Part shown: positions 34,010 to 46,370 of the stretch, in pieces
How positions within the stretch are numbered: position 1 is the stretch's first letter
How the letters are laid out: each line of letters begins with the position of its first letter
NCBI GenBank assembly: GCA_037176725.1
Contig: JAZBRS010000026.1
Span: 151,291,501-151,355,500, forward strand
Source: Posidonia oceanica
Lineage: Eukaryota > Streptophyta > Magnoliopsida > Alismatales > Posidoniaceae
Direction of reading: 5' to 3'
Length of the DNA stretch: 64,000 nt
The notes under the pieces: generated by a model
Told to the model about the DNA's origin: nothing
The model's input: the letters and a program-made list of their open reading frames with translations, nothing else
The model's database searches: none
Program-made: the position numbers and the translations under genes

Positions 34010-34022
34010 CACTACTAGAAAT
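34010..34022 (+). repeat. Left terminal inverted repeat of the CACTA element
   Basis: CACTACTAGAAAT matches the conserved plant CACTA terminus, preceded by CCA, the presumed 3-bp target duplication. Its partner is not in the window. Confidence 0.85.
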
Positions 34023-34258
34023 TCTACATTTTATGAGGACAACTCGTGAGGACAAAGCGAGAATAAGTTCACACAAAACTTTAACGAGGATATTTAGCGA
34101 GGACATAGTGAGAAACAGTTCTCACAAATTTTTAGTGAGGACTCAATGACGATATGTCCTCCCAAAGTTCTCGCGAAGTTTCCGAAAAAAAATAATCTTA
34201 TTTAGTGAGGAAATTTCCTCACTAAATGTCCTCGTGACAGTGCCCTAAATTTCATCCC
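34023..34258 (+). repeat. CACTA subterminal repeats and 26-bp palindrome
   Basis: GAGGACA or its reverse complement TGTCCTC appears at about 34036, 34050, 34100, 34157 and 34228, with related GAGGATA and GAGGACT copies between. In En/Spm such subterminal repeats bind the TNPA protein. At 34201-34226 a perfect 26-bp palindrome (TTTAGTGAGGAAA and its exact reverse complement) joins two repeat units head to head. Confidence 0.75.
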
Positions 34259-34735
34259 GTGGTCTTCTCTCCCTCTTCTTCCCTTACGCCTCCTTACGCC
34301 TCCTCTTGCCTTTTCTCCCTCCCTGTGCCTTTTCTCCACCTCCTCCTGCCCTCACCTCCTCCTCGTGCTTACGCCTCCTCCTGCCTTATGCCCGTGCCTC
34401 CTCTGACCTCTGCCTCCTCATGCTTACGCCTCCTCCTGCCTCGTGCCTGTGCCTCCCTCGACTTCTGCCTCCTCCTACCTCGTGCCTATGCCTCCTCTGC
34501 ATGCTTACGCCTCATCTTGGCTCGTGCCTGTGCCTCCTCCGACCTCCACCTCCTCGTCGTGCTTACGCCGCCTCGTGCCTCCTCCTGCCTCTACTTCCTC
34601 GTGCCTGTGCTTACACTACCTCCTCGTGCTTGTGCTTATGCCGCCTCCCCCTCCTGCCCTCTGCTAGTGCCTGCGACTCGACCTCCCCCTGCACTCTTAT
34701 GCCTCTGCCACCTCCTCTTGTTGTTGTGAAGTGTC
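34259..34735 (+). repeat. Pyrimidine-rich minisatellite in the CACTA element
   Basis: A degenerate array of TACGCCTCCTCCTGCC- and TCGTGCCTGTGCCTCC-like units, strongly C/T biased. It keeps all three plus-strand frames open for long stretches, but the predicted peptides are low-complexity and are not taken as genes. Confidence 0.7.
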
Positions 34736-34740
34736 TTCTG

Positions 34741-37700
34741 TGTAACGACCTAGATTTGAAACAGCATGTTGAGCCAGATATTTCATTTGGAATTCTGGGT
34801 CGTTGGACGCTAAGTTCCCTACGTTTAATGTAAAACGCAGCTCCAGTAGTGTCTTACGCCTAGATTATGGATTTTCTAGCTTCTTGGTGTTAGATGTTGT
34901 GTGTCGCCCGTCTTATGTTAGACGCATGAAGGCACGCGTTTAACACCTATGGTCTATGTGAGTCTGGCACGTATTGGTAGCGCGTATCTCTGCTCGTTTA
35001 CCTGGCGTGTTTTTTCGACGCGTATTGCTGACGCGGAAAGTGTAGTATTCAAGAACCAGGACTTAAGTTGCGTTGTAGTGGATTTGGCGTTGCAGCTTGG
35101 TTGTGGATAATGTGTCTTGGTGTTTTGAGGGGAGTTGTTGTATGAACCCTCATGGAAGTCTTGAGGGTTTTGCTCTAGGCCGTGGTGGTTTGTTGGCATG
35201 CGTTGGAGGCTGTTCTCCTCTTGCACGAGCCACTTATGGTTGAGTAATTGTGGTTCTGTGCTTGCGGCTATTTAAGGATGGTTTACTCTTCTTTCTGGAG
35301 CACAGTGGGGGTGCGGGAGGATTGTGTTTCTTCTCCACTCCTTCTTCCTCAACTTCCACTCCTTCTTCTCCCATCTTCTTCTTCTTCTTCAGCAAGGGAG
35401 AAAGAAAGTGAGAGAGAGACAGAGACAGAGTGAGGAAGAGGGGAGGGTGTTGCCGCCGTGCTCGTCGTGCCATCGTCATCGTCGTGCCACCGGTCTTGCC
35501 ACCACCATGTGGAGACCTAGAGAGAGCAGATCCAGATCTGTGGAAGTGGAGGGGTGGCGAAGGTCATTGCTCGCCGTCGTTGCGTCGTCATTGTCGTCAC
35601 TGGTGGAGGTACACACCTCATAGATTTCTCCTCTTTATGCTTGGATTGATTGTAGAAGCATGGTAGTGTGGTGTTACTGTGTGATTGCTGTGGTTTGATC
35701 TCAGAGGATTTATTGTGCATTTATGGAGGTTTTACAGTGGCTCTATTGGCGGATGGTTTCTTGGATACACAGTGATCATGCATGTTGTGTTTTGTGATAT
35801 CTTGGGCCACATGCAATGGTTTTTGATGATTTTTGTCCTAAATGATAGATCATCCCTAGATCTTCATTTTGATATATTACATGTGATTTTTGGGCATTCG
35901 TGGTGAGATCGATGGTGTTTGCCATCCGCGGGTGCACTGTGCTCGTAAATAGTGAATGCGGGCTTTGATTGAAGATATCTCAAGTTTTATGCATTAGATT
36001 CTTGTGATTTCTGTCCCTATTGGTAGATCATCTCAAGATCTTCAATTTGATATATGGCTTGTGATTTTTGGATGGGTGTGTGTAGTTCGCCCTCAAGTCC
36101 ATTTTCGGGCGACAATTTGGGTTTCTGCTAGTGCCTGCGCTCGATTTTCTAGCAGCAGGCGAGTTTACTTGGCTAGAATACCAGGTGAATCTCCCTGGCT
36201 AGAATATCAGGTGAATCTCCCTGACTAGAATACTAGATGAATCTACCTAGCACGAATTCTAGGCGAGATTCCCTAGCACGATTTGGCCAGGGTTGATTTT
36301 TGAGTGTGGTTTTGGCTTTCTCCTGGTAGTTTTTTTATATGTGTTTAATGTTATATTGATCTTGTAGATAATTTTGTAATATCTATGATTAGGAAAATGA
36401 TTAAAATGATTCTAGGGAATGCCTAAAAGAGTTAATAAGATTCCCCTTGTGTTCTAGATGAAATAAAAGACTATAGAACTTAGAGATACTAAGTTCTCCC
36501 TTAAATGGTTTAGATGGACATTAGGGTTTCATATTTACCCTTAGGATTAGGTGTTGCTGTGGTTAGGGTGTGGTGCACTGAATGGAGTATTCAGTGGCAC
36601 TGTCTGGGTGTTTAACACTGAGCTAGTTGTATCTTTTATAAGACATAGGCTAGTAGGTGTCTTACATTTTGGCACCAGAACTTAGAGTTCTGGGTGCAGT
36701 TTGTGTTGGTGTCCGATCTTGTAAGTCAAATGGGACTTCAAGACGGTTGCTTTGGTTTTGGTGTGGGTTCTTCTGGGTAAACTTTATGCCTAGAAGGTGC
36801 CTTTGCTTTCCTGTTTGCTATACTTGGGTGTTTTGCTTGGGTTGTCGTCGTGGATTGAGCGTGGTGCTCTAGAACTTAGGTGCTCCCAAGGTGTGATTTT
36901 TTAGGCTTGACAGAGGAGCTGTCTAGGCTATGTTTTGAGCTGTGATTTGGGGTATGTGATTCCAAATGGTTTTAAAATGATTTTGGAAAATATTGAATGT
37001 TTTGGAAATGGTTTTCCAAAGGATTTGGAAATGAGGTTATGAGTTTATGGTGTTTTGAGATGTGATTTAAACGGATGTCGAAATGGTTTCCCGAAAGAGT
37101 TTTGGAAAAAGAAATGCTTAGTTTTGCAAAGGTTTTGGAAAGTATTTTCTGATATTTTCTATTTGTGGCGGACCAAGAAACCAGAGGGTCGTGTTGGCGG
37201 GACCAGGGGATGTGACGATATTCCTGGATGGTCGAGCACATCGCCTAGGTTGAGGTCTTGAGACTAAGAGGCTACAGGTAGTGTTTGTCCAATCCTAGAC
37301 GTATGATACTCCTGGATTGTTGTTCATGAGGCCGAGGTTGAGGTCCGAAGTGTGAGGTGTCATCCATACCTGGTGGTATCATGGCAGTGGACCCAGGGGG
37401 TATGAAACCCCAGTGTAGCTAGGCGAGATACCCTGGTTGCTACAGGTACCGAGACTCATGTGTGCTGCCAGAGCCTGGGAGGTGAGGATCCTTCAGGGGG
37501 TTTGAGCACTGAGTAGGACGCCGAGAGGGCATGTCTTGTGGTGTTGTCCTTAGAGAGGACAGCTTGCCTGAGGAGGGTAAGCGACTTTCCCGAGGAGGGT
37601 TAGCTTTGTAAGGGTCCTGTCGAGGAGGTAGGCATGCCGGACGGACATGCTCCTCCACAGGGCAGATGTCCATGGTATGCAGACACTGTGATCTCTCCTC

Positions 37701-38584
37701 GGTGGACTGCTTGTAGCCAGTGTTAGTTGCTTGACACCGGGCAACACGACACATTGTTGTTTGTGGTTTTGCTAAGTCCTAGTTCAGGAAATCAGGCTTT
37801 GATCTAGAGTAGACCGTGTTTGCTGAGCAATGGCTCGTGGTTGGTTTCTGGTCGAGGGTGAACCATGTGTTTTCTGAGCTGAGGTTCTGTGTTCGTTTTT
37901 GTGTTGTTTTTGGTTGCTGTGTTGGGAGTTCTGGTTGCGATTTGAGCATTCAAGCATCGATGGCTGTCTGGACCGCATAGAGAGTGCGTGGGATCAGACT
38001 GTGTGGTTGTGTGTGTGGTTTTGGACTTGATTTGGCTAGAGTAGCCATTTCAAGTATGCATAATGGTTTTGAAAGAGCATGCATACGGTTTTGGTTTGAA
38101 AGAAAAGAAAATAATGGTTTTAAAGGCATTGTTTTAAGGATTTTGCTGCTTGTTGGGCAATAGTGTGTTGTCCTGTTGTGGTGTTGTGGCATCCAGATGA
38201 GATACCAGTGTTTGGTTGTTTCGGCATAGTTATGCTTAGTTCGTTGACATTGTTTGCCGATTTGTTTGGCATGTGTTTAGGTGGGGTGTGTGCTGGGTGA
38301 CTGTTTTTAGTGGTCACTCATGTGTGCATTATTTGCACGTTTTCATAGGTGCAGGATAGGAATTGCTTTCTTGCTAGTGCACATCAGAGGAGTCACGCTG
38401 CCACACATTAGGAGTTCTGGGTGAGTATGTAAATTAGTTTTTCAGTTGTTTATTAGATTTTTTTTTTGTTAGCTGTGCTTATAACATTGTTTAGATTTAG
38501 TTCTCTGTAGTGATAAATGTTAATAAAAAGATAAAAATAAAAAAGTAGCTAAGTTTGAGTGGTAGCGACTAGGGGGTCATTACA
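34741..38584 (+). mobile_element. Solo LTR, chromovirus/Tekay-like, 3.8 kb
   Basis: Starts TGTAACGACC and ends GGTCATTACA, a 10-bp inverted terminal repeat with one mismatch, as in Tekay-type chromoviruses. It contains a GA-rich tract (35400-35450), a CpG-rich segment (35450-35600) and no coding region of substance. Neither a primer-binding site nor a second LTR is present, so it is a solo LTR. The flanks read TTCTG (34736-34740) and TTCCA (38585-38589), so a perfect target duplication is lacking. Confidence 0.75.
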
Positions 38585-39638
38585 TTCCAGCAGTACAATA
38601 GGTAACATAGTTCAAATCAAACTTTGAAACTCTTTATATTTCATTGGTTCAAATCAAACTTTGAAACTCAATATAGTTCATTACTCTGAAACTTTATTCT
38701 TCCTATCTATGTCAGTACATTGCATTGGTTTAATATAGTGTTTGTGTGGTTTTTTGCCAATCAAACTCTTAGTAATTTTAATCTGAAAGGAATCTGTGAG
38801 CTTAGCAAAAATTTTAGAGAAGTTTCTCATGACATCATTTCCACAAATCATTATTTGAATCACTAGCATCGGGTGATATGTTATAAATTGGGAAATTTCA
38901 ATTGTTCTTTTGCTCAGATGATGGTTGACAGTGGCTTAAGTGTTACCTATCCTTCAGTATATTTAGCTGAATTTGCTAGTTACAACTACTACAATTGAGG
39001 AAACTTCAGTATATTTTGCTCAGTTGTTCTTTTGCTCAAATGATGGTTGACAATGGCTCAAGTGTTACCAAAGTTGTTCTTACTCCTATCTTGAATAGGA
39101 GTATTGTCAAAAAGCTTGATATTTTTTTAAACTTAATTATTCATAGATGATATTAAAAAATACTCATAGATTATTTTTATCATCTTAAAAAAAATGGTAC
39201 TTATATGTGGAATGCCCTAACAATTTTTCCTGGATCTACCACTTTTACCATATCATTCTTAAGTTTCATGGATCACTGTTGACACTATCCAATGGTCGAA
39301 TCTTATCCACATGGATACTAAAAAATATGTGATGCCTGACAAGTCTTTTTGAGAAATGGTAGGATTATTCAGTTGCTAGAAGCCTTAGACCTTATTTATG
39401 ATATGTTTTTCGTTAAAATCCTCTCAAGATACTGTAGTAGCATTAAAATTGCAATTAACTTAGAACAGGAAAAGGACCAACTATGCATACGCCTAAACCT
39501 GACATAAAGGGTTTACAACATCCCATGAACATGCCTCCATATTCCATAATTTCTTGTCCTCTATCCAACACCCATCACACAACTAAATCCAACAACTCAG
39601 TAAATAAACGGCTTCATCCAAATAAAGACTAGTACTAA
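38585..39638. other. CACTA internal non-coding DNA
   Basis: No gene recognised. GTTCAAATCAAACTTTGAAA is present twice (about 38610 and 38645), and a TTGCTCAGATGATGGTTGAC segment also recurs (about 38913 and 39032). It lies between the solo LTR and the MITE, upstream of the transposase. Confidence 0.5.
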
Positions 39639-39861
39639 GGGTCCGTTTGATAAAGCTTCAGCTTCTGGATCCAAGTGTAGAAACTAGCTTCTGGCTAGAA
39701 GTAGCCATACCTCGGCTTCTGGAAATGTAAAGGAATCACTGTTCCAAAAGCTACATGCATTTGAGAAGCTGGTAGTGTTTGGTAGAACTATTAGACCATT
39801 GTAGCTTCTAAAGAGAAGTTAAATGCTCAAAAGCTATCCAAAAGCTTTTCCAAATGGACCC
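39639..39861. mobile_element. hAT-like MITE
   Basis: A 223-bp element with imperfect terminal inverted repeats: GGGTCCGTTTGATAAAGCTT at the left and, in reverse complement, GGGTCCATTTGGAAAAGCTT at the right. The interior is rich in AGCTTCTGG/CCAGAAGC-type sequence, as in many plant hAT MITEs. It has no coding capacity. I could not confirm an 8-bp target duplication. It lies inside the CACTA element, just before the transposase. Confidence 0.7.
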
Positions 39862-39974
39862 TAAGTAAGGAACTAACAATTGCAAAGGCTGCAAAACCAA
39901 AATGGAATTCAAATGAAACAACACAAGATCTTGTCGAAAAAAGCAAGAAAAAAGGACATCTTCCACCACTCACC

Positions 39975-42900
39975 GTGACCTCAATGGGAACCAAAGTAAG
40001 TGTACACCTGGTGCTGGAAGTAGAGATCAATGCAATCCACCCCAAGCCAAATAATGATTATATGTTTTTACACTTTGTTCGCAGAATTATATGTCATTGT
40101 AAAAAATGTGCACTACTAAAAAGACAATTGAAAACGGATGTGGAAATACATTTGTATAAGAAGGGATTTGTGGAAGGTTACAAGTATTGGTTTAAACATG
40201 GAGAGGCATTTCCTTGTCATGAGAATGTTACTCTTGTTAGTACGGATTCTATTGTGGATATGGTGATGGATATGGCAGGTCCTGAGTTCAATTCATCTGC
40301 TGATGAAGAACCACATGGGGAATCCCAAGAGTTTTATGAGTTGTTAAGAAAGGCTGAGGAGTCTTTATGGCTAAGTTGCAAGAATTACACAAATTTATCG
40401 GTCGTGTCTGAGTTATTGGCTTTGAAGATCGACTATAACATGACAAATAGCTGTTTTGACGTCATGATAGGTAAAATAAAAAAAATGCTGCCAGAGAACC
40501 ATGAATTGCCGAAGAACTACTATGAGACGAAAAAGATGATGAGAAAGATGGGGTTGGCAGAAGTGAAGATTGATGCTTGCTCAAAACATCACATCCTATA
40601 CTACAAGGAATACAAAGACAAATTAGAGTGTCTAGAATATCACGAGCCTCGTTACAAAAGTTACAAAGGTGACTCTAAGACACGTGTACCTCAGAAGGTG
40701 CTTTGTTATTTCCATTTAGCACCGAGACTGAAGAGGATGTACTAATGCATTGAGACTGTAAAAGATATGACATGGCATGCAGGTCATACACAGAACACTG
40801 ATATGGAGTATCCTTCTAACACCAAGTGTTGGCAAGTCCTGAAGGAGTCCATCCCTTCATTTACAACAGAAAATCGCAATGTTGTTGTCGATCTTTTTAG
40901 TGATGGATTCAATCAACATGGTAGAGGAAAAGATTACTCTTGTTGGCCTATCATGATCACACCATACAATCTATCTCCTTCTATGTGTAATTAGAGGCCT
41001 TACATGTTTTTGTCTTTGCTCATTCCTAGTCCAAGTCATCCTGGAAAACACATTGATGTGTACTTGAGGTCTCTTATAGACGAGTTGAAGATGCTTTGGG
41101 ACACTAGGGTTGAGACATACGATGCAAGCAAGCGGCAAACTTTCAACATGAAGGTTGCTTTGCTTTGGACTATAAGTGATTTCCTTGCATATGGGATGTT
41201 GTCTGGTTGGAGCATACATGAAAATATGAGTTGTCCTTATTATATAGAATGCACAAAGTCATTTCAGCTTCAATATGGTCACAAGCCATGTTTCTTTGAC
41301 TGCCATTGTTAATTCTTGCTCATGGACCACCCATATCGAAGACAGAAACAAGCTTTTAAGAAGAATACAGTCGAATTGTTCAACTCACCTCTCAAGTTGT
41401 CGGGAGAGCAATTATGTAGTTGACTATCAAAGTTTGTGCAGATCATTTTTGGGCATGGTGTTGGTTCACAAACATTAGAGGAATTTGAGAATACTCACAA
41501 TTGGATGAAGATCAGCATATTCTGGGAGTTATCATATTGGTCGAAGCTCTTAATTCGGCACAACTTAGATGTCATGCATACCGAGAAGAATGTATTTGAC
41601 AACGTATTTTACACGGTATTGGATGTCAAGGGCAAGACAAAAGATACAGAGAATGCACATAGAGATTTGAAGTTACTTTGTAGTCGTAAGGACTTACACC
41701 TGATAGAACATGCCAATGGAAAGACTGAAATGACTAAGAGAAAGTACACACTCGGTAAGAATCAGATAAAGGCAATGTGTGAGTGGGTCAGCAACTTGAA
41801 ATTTTCAGACGAATATGCATCAAATATATCAGAACTTGTGGATCTCAAGAAATACACTTTCAAGAAAATGAAAAGCCACGATTGTCATGTGTTCATGGAG
41901 AGATTGCTTCCCCTTGCATTTAGAGGTTTGTTGCCTAAGTCCATTGTGGACATACTTACAGATCTAAGTAAATTCTTCAAGGCCATTTACTCCTTCAAAT
42001 TTTCTGTGAAAGACATGAAGACTTTAGAGGGAAATATTATTCTCATATTGTGCAATCTTGAAAAGATATTTCCGCCTGTCTTCTTTGACTTGATGGAACA
42101 TCTCATGATTCACTTGCTTTACGAAGTCAAAGTGGGTGGACCAGTGCAATATCGATGGACGTATCCTTTCCAGAGCTATATGTTATTCTAAAGAAGGTTT
42201 GTTCTTTCATTTGTTATTGCAAGCACTTTTATCTAATTTATCCACATTTTTAATAGGTACATGTTTTTCTTGAAATGAAAAGTTTGAAATAAGAATAGAG
42301 TGGAAGGTTCAATAAGTGCACAATATATCTATGAAGAGGTTGCCACTTTTTATTCTAGATATTTCTCACCGAAGGTTGAAACAATGCATAATCGAGCACA
42401 GAGGAATGATGATATGGGAGTTGAGGAACAAAACGATATACTTTCTGTCTTTTGTTATAGTGCTCGTCCTTTTGGAAAGGCAAAAGAACGTCTACTGACC
42501 CGGAGCGAGTAAGATGCTATAGAGTTATATGTTCTTGACAATTGCGATGAAGTCTCACCCTTTGTCGAGTATTTATCGCTATCTTTATCAATACGTCCAT
42601 TCAATAAATTTAAATAATGTATTATCTTAGTATGCTCTAAATTTTCAATTGCAGGCAATTCAGAGAACAATTAATAGTCGACCGTCCTAATTTAAAAGAT
42701 GATGATATCTTGGACTTATTCAGGAAGACATTTCCTGAGTGGTTTAGAAGTCATGTAAACCAACTTGATCCTAGTCCTAAGCAAAAGCTCTTAAAGGACA
42801 GCTTATGGTCCTATTTTCCAAGTAAAGTTGTATGGAGCTTGCTTTGCAAATGGGTATCAATTTCACACACAAGAATACAATGGGGGATTGACTACTCAAA

Positions 42901-43130
42901 ATTCAGGGGTTATAGTGAAAGAATCATGTTATGGAGAAGACCATATTGACTATTATGTTATCTTAAAAGAGATCCTTGAGTTGGAATACTCCGATGCAAA
43001 TAAAGTGATATTGTTTCTTTGTGATTAGTATGACCCTAAGGAGGGAGTCACACACGACTTCAGGCATGATATTGTAGACGTTATAACAACTAAATACTTG
43101 AAGAGATTCGAGCTATTTCTATTAGCTTCA
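39975..43130 (+). pseudogene. CACTA transposase, TNP2 type, broken
   Basis: Would cut and rejoin the transposon ends in the nucleus. The N-terminal transposase-associated region has paired cysteines (CHCKKCALLKRQLKT) followed by the usual YKYWFKHGE. The TNP2 core runs from about 40330 (YKDKLECLEY, DMTWHAGHTQNTDMEYPS, RPYMFLSLLIPSPSHPGKHI, LKMLWDTRVETYDASKR). After RHNLDVMHTEKNVFDN comes a DUF4218-like segment (YPFQSYM), then VEGSIS and, in another frame, NGYQFHTQEYN with TQNSGVIVK, the DUF4216-like end. Most pieces share one frame with stops at about 40743, 40992 and 41310. Frameshifts occur near 41400, 42200 and 42830. An intron around 42195-42257 is possible. Confidence 0.85.
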
Positions 43131-43163
43131 TAAGATGATTAAGTCTGTTATGTACCTTAATTT

Positions 43164-45595
43164 TGTGACCATCTCGTCTCGGCGACCAGGCGCGTGCGGC
43201 CAGAGCTAGCACGCACCGACCGTCATGAGGGGTCAAGGAATGAGTGGGTGGATTTGAGGAAGGACACTCGACTCAAAAACATCAGAATAAGAAAAATGGC
43301 GAGAAAAACAGGGATAAAGAAGAAAAAGGGAGTCGCCACCTAGTCTATTGAAAATCGGAAAGACGAGGAAAATCGGAAACGAAAAGTAGGGAAACGTGCG
43401 ATACTATTCAAGAGAAAACAAGCAATCCGTCCCGAATAAAGGCGACATGAGGTCGTCGTGGTCCAGAGAAAGGGTAAGGACTCCTGTTACACATAGGGAA
43501 GGTACTAGGCACCCCCATACGCTCGAGGAAGTCGGTCTTTCTAGGCCAATCCGCTCTTGTGTGGCAAATATAGGCAAATCATGTCAAATAATGTATGCCC
43601 AAGGAGCATGATCTAAATTGCCATGCCATGAGTTTGAAAATCATGTAGAAAACAGATACAAATGGAATTTAAGTTGAAAACATGCATTTAAAACATGAGT
43701 TTAATGCTCAACAACGCTACCAGTGTTCTAAAGATGAACAAGGCACTTGCACCAGTAAGACGTGTTGGGATCATCCGCTTGGGATGCCCGCTCAATCATC
43801 GCACCAACAGTTCAAATTAACTCCAGACAATAAGCATCATTGCCCTATGCATGCAATCATAAAACAAAACACCGGGAAATCATGCTAGGCGACTGGAATC
43901 CAGTAAAGGAAGAAGAACGAATGCAAAATCGATAAGAAAACCAAAAGACAGCTCTGCACAAGGTCTGTTCTGGTTTTGGACTGCGTGCCTGTGAGTCTCG
44001 CTAGATCTTAATGCCAGATCCACGCACTCAAACGTCACATCAGACCTTTGCGCTAGATCGAGCCGCTTACAAGGGACGCCCCAGAAATTACAAAGCAGAC
44101 TGGGGGCTTCATCGCATAATTGCGGATCATACATGATTGAAATGCAACAGGAAACAATCGGCGAAGCTAAATGGGATAACAGAGCATCAAATGAAACAAT
44201 GAAACCAAAAAATCATGCATGATTGGCCCTCCCCCATCTCCCTTGTACAGTGTGAGAAGAGTTGCGTTCGTCGGCCATGGAGTGGCCGGAACCCAACGGA
44301 AGGCTACTGTGGCTTACGTCAAAGGTCGAGGAGGGTAGACGGATCCTCGGGATGCAATGCAGATGTAAGAAACAGCAAGAAACGTTGGCCATCCATCCCC
44401 GTTTGACCTCGTCGGACCCGTTCACCATGGAGGAGGCGGTCGTTTGTGGATACGGCCGGAGGAGACCGACAGGCGTCACCATAGGACTGGGGACACAGGC
44501 AAGAGTGTAGGGACTCATCCGGTTCGAGCTCATTGGCCATGAGCCAAGCTCGAAGCCACAAACGCGTCCCAGGATGCAAGGGATGCCGGTGACGGAGAAG
44601 AAGCAGTAATCACGATGCAAAACGCAGCAAAACATGGAAATACCAACATAGAAGCACTACATTGTACCAGAGATAGACGTGCTCACCTAATGGAGTATCA
44701 GCGCGTGCTCTCGGTGTGGCGGCTAGCGGTGGCTCTCCGGTAAGTCGGCGTCGGTTGCGGCTGGATAGAGGTTGAGGCTCCTGGCTGCTGGGAGCAGGGC
44801 GCAGAACTCACTACCTCACTCAGAGATGGGCCGTGGAGGAGGTGGAATGGAGGTCTCAGGCTCTGGATGGTGGCTAGTGGCTGTGGACACTTGGACTGTG
44901 GTGGCTCACCGGAGTGGAGGATTTAGACGAGAGCAAGGGCACTAGGGAGCTAGGAAGCAAGGGAGCTCAGGGTTCTAATGCCACAGGAGTGCCGGAGGTC
45001 GGAATGAGGGAATTGGGACATGTTTTATAGGGTGGCGGGAGGCATAGATGTCATTGGTTAACGATGTGTTTGAATGCTTGGTTTGGATTCAAGTGGGATG
45101 GATGAGATGGGAATTAGAATTGAGATGGAGGGTAGGATGGTCTAGATGTCATAAGGTGTATGCCCAGATCCGTGAGAGCCAATGGGAGGCCGGGATTCAG
45201 TGTGCCAATGGGTGTAATGGCCAGAGTAGCCTTACTAATATTTTTATTTGACACAGGGCATCACGCCAGCATTGCACGCCTTATCAGCACCCCGCTTGTC
45301 TACGTTTTTAGTAGGCGCTGACTAATGCCGTCATTTAGAGACACCGCAAGTTGATGCCGTCTAGAGATGCTAAGACTATGTTAGAGGTCAGTGGCCGGAT
45401 CTTGAGCCTTTCCTAGATTGCATGGGCCATCACCGAGCCTGGGCCTTGGTGTGTATTGGGTTTTGGCAGGTTTTAAGGTGTGAGGTGGCTTTTGGGATGG
45501 TTTGTTGGGTTTAAAGTGAGGTTAAGTCCGTCGCAACCAAGCCTGTTCCTCCAGAGGCGTCCACCAACGAGTACCTGCAAAACAGGGTCTCTACA
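43164..45595 (-). mobile_element. 3' LTR of Tat-like element C2
   Basis: On the minus strand it starts TGTAGAGACCCTG at 45595 and ends ATGGTCACA at 43164, the same termini as the C1 LTR. It carries the shared block of about 92 bp (43451-43542, with GGGGGTGCCTAG and CAGGAGTCCTTACC) and the GGTGGCGACTCC motif (43330-43340). A polypurine tract precedes its start on the element strand, which shows that it is the 3' LTR and that the internal region lies to the right. The left flank is CACTA DNA. The expected target copy AATTT (43159-43163) has no partner in view. Confidence 0.8.
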
Positions 45596-45611
45596 AATGC
45601 CCCTCCCTGAG
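45596..45611 (-). other. Polypurine tract of element C2
   Basis: On the minus strand CTCAGGGAGGGGCATT abuts the LTR start. It matches the tract of element A (AAGGAGGGGCATT). It fixes the direction of C2. Confidence 0.75.
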
Positions 45612-46370
45612 CGAGGTCAAAGGGACCAAGACTGTTGCTCAGGGTTGACAAGACACCCCACCTGAGTTAGAACGGTGCAACCGAAATGCAGATGCGAATG
45701 CGAATGCTGATGCTGATGCGAGTGCTCATGTGCGTTGAACTCCACCAGGGTATGAGTGAGGGTTCGTGCGATGTTGCTACGGATGATGCTGATGATGTCG
45801 GCATACGCTGAGCTCTGTTCAGCTCTAAGCGACAATGCTGATGCTGTTGTTATGAATGCGATGTTGATTCTGCTAGGAATGCATGTAGATGCATGATGCT
45901 GTGTGTGCGCTAAGCTTCGTGCGGCTCTAAGCGGTGCTAGTGCAATGCGTGTTGGTGCCAGCTCTGCTAGGGACATTTGCAGAGTGTGATGTCGTGCACT
46001 GATAGAATGCAATGCTACGCTATGATGATGCTGACGTAAGGCCATATGATGCATGCGGTGCAGAGGATGATGAGTTGACAGACTCATTGCTGGATAGTTT
46101 GGGTTATCGACCTGAGGAGTTGACGGACTCGTCGCCAGATAGTCTGGGTTATCAGCTCGGAAAGAAGAGGAGAGACACTAAGGCAGCAAAAAAAGATGCC
46201 CTTAGTAATGAGAAGAGGATACCAGGGGCGAGCAAAATGCTCCTGGCATCGGAAAGAGCTAGATAGTATGACAGGTGTCAGCCGAGTAGTTTGGGCTGCC
46301 AGCTTGAGCAGACATCTTGACGGCTATCGATCGAGCAGTTAGGGCTGCCAGCCCGAGGAAAGGGCAAAAT
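45612..46370 (-). repeat. C2 3' UTR: GATGC-rich DNA and short hairpins
   Basis: The first part is rich in GATGCT/GAATGC hexamers (45685-45730). From 46070 short inverted repeats appear: ATGAGT-TGACAG-ACTCAT (46070-46087), GAGT-TGACGG-ACTC near 46117, two GATAGT(T/C)TGGGTTATC copies (46093 and 46138), and GGGCTG-C-CAGCCC (46342-46354). No coding region is seen. Confidence 0.6.

Larger units (their letters stand above)
34010..43163 (+). mobile_element. CACTA (En/Spm) transposon, right end missing
   Basis: Begins with the canonical CACTACTAGAAA terminus, followed by subterminal repeats built on GAGGACA, a long palindrome and a CCTCCTGCC-type minisatellite. The transposase (39975-43130) is of the TNP2 type with the accessory domains usual for plant CACTA elements. 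Two later insertions lie inside: a solo LTR (34741-38584) and a hAT-like MITE (39639-39861). The element is cut at 43163/43164 by the minus-strand LTR of element C2. I found no inverted CTAGTAGTG end to the right. Confidence 0.88.

Noticed and set aside
34259..34833. Plus-strand open frames in the CCTCCTGCC-rich stretch
   Set aside because: They are low-complexity, pyrimidine-biased, open in all plus-strand frames by composition, and lie in a CACTA minisatellite.
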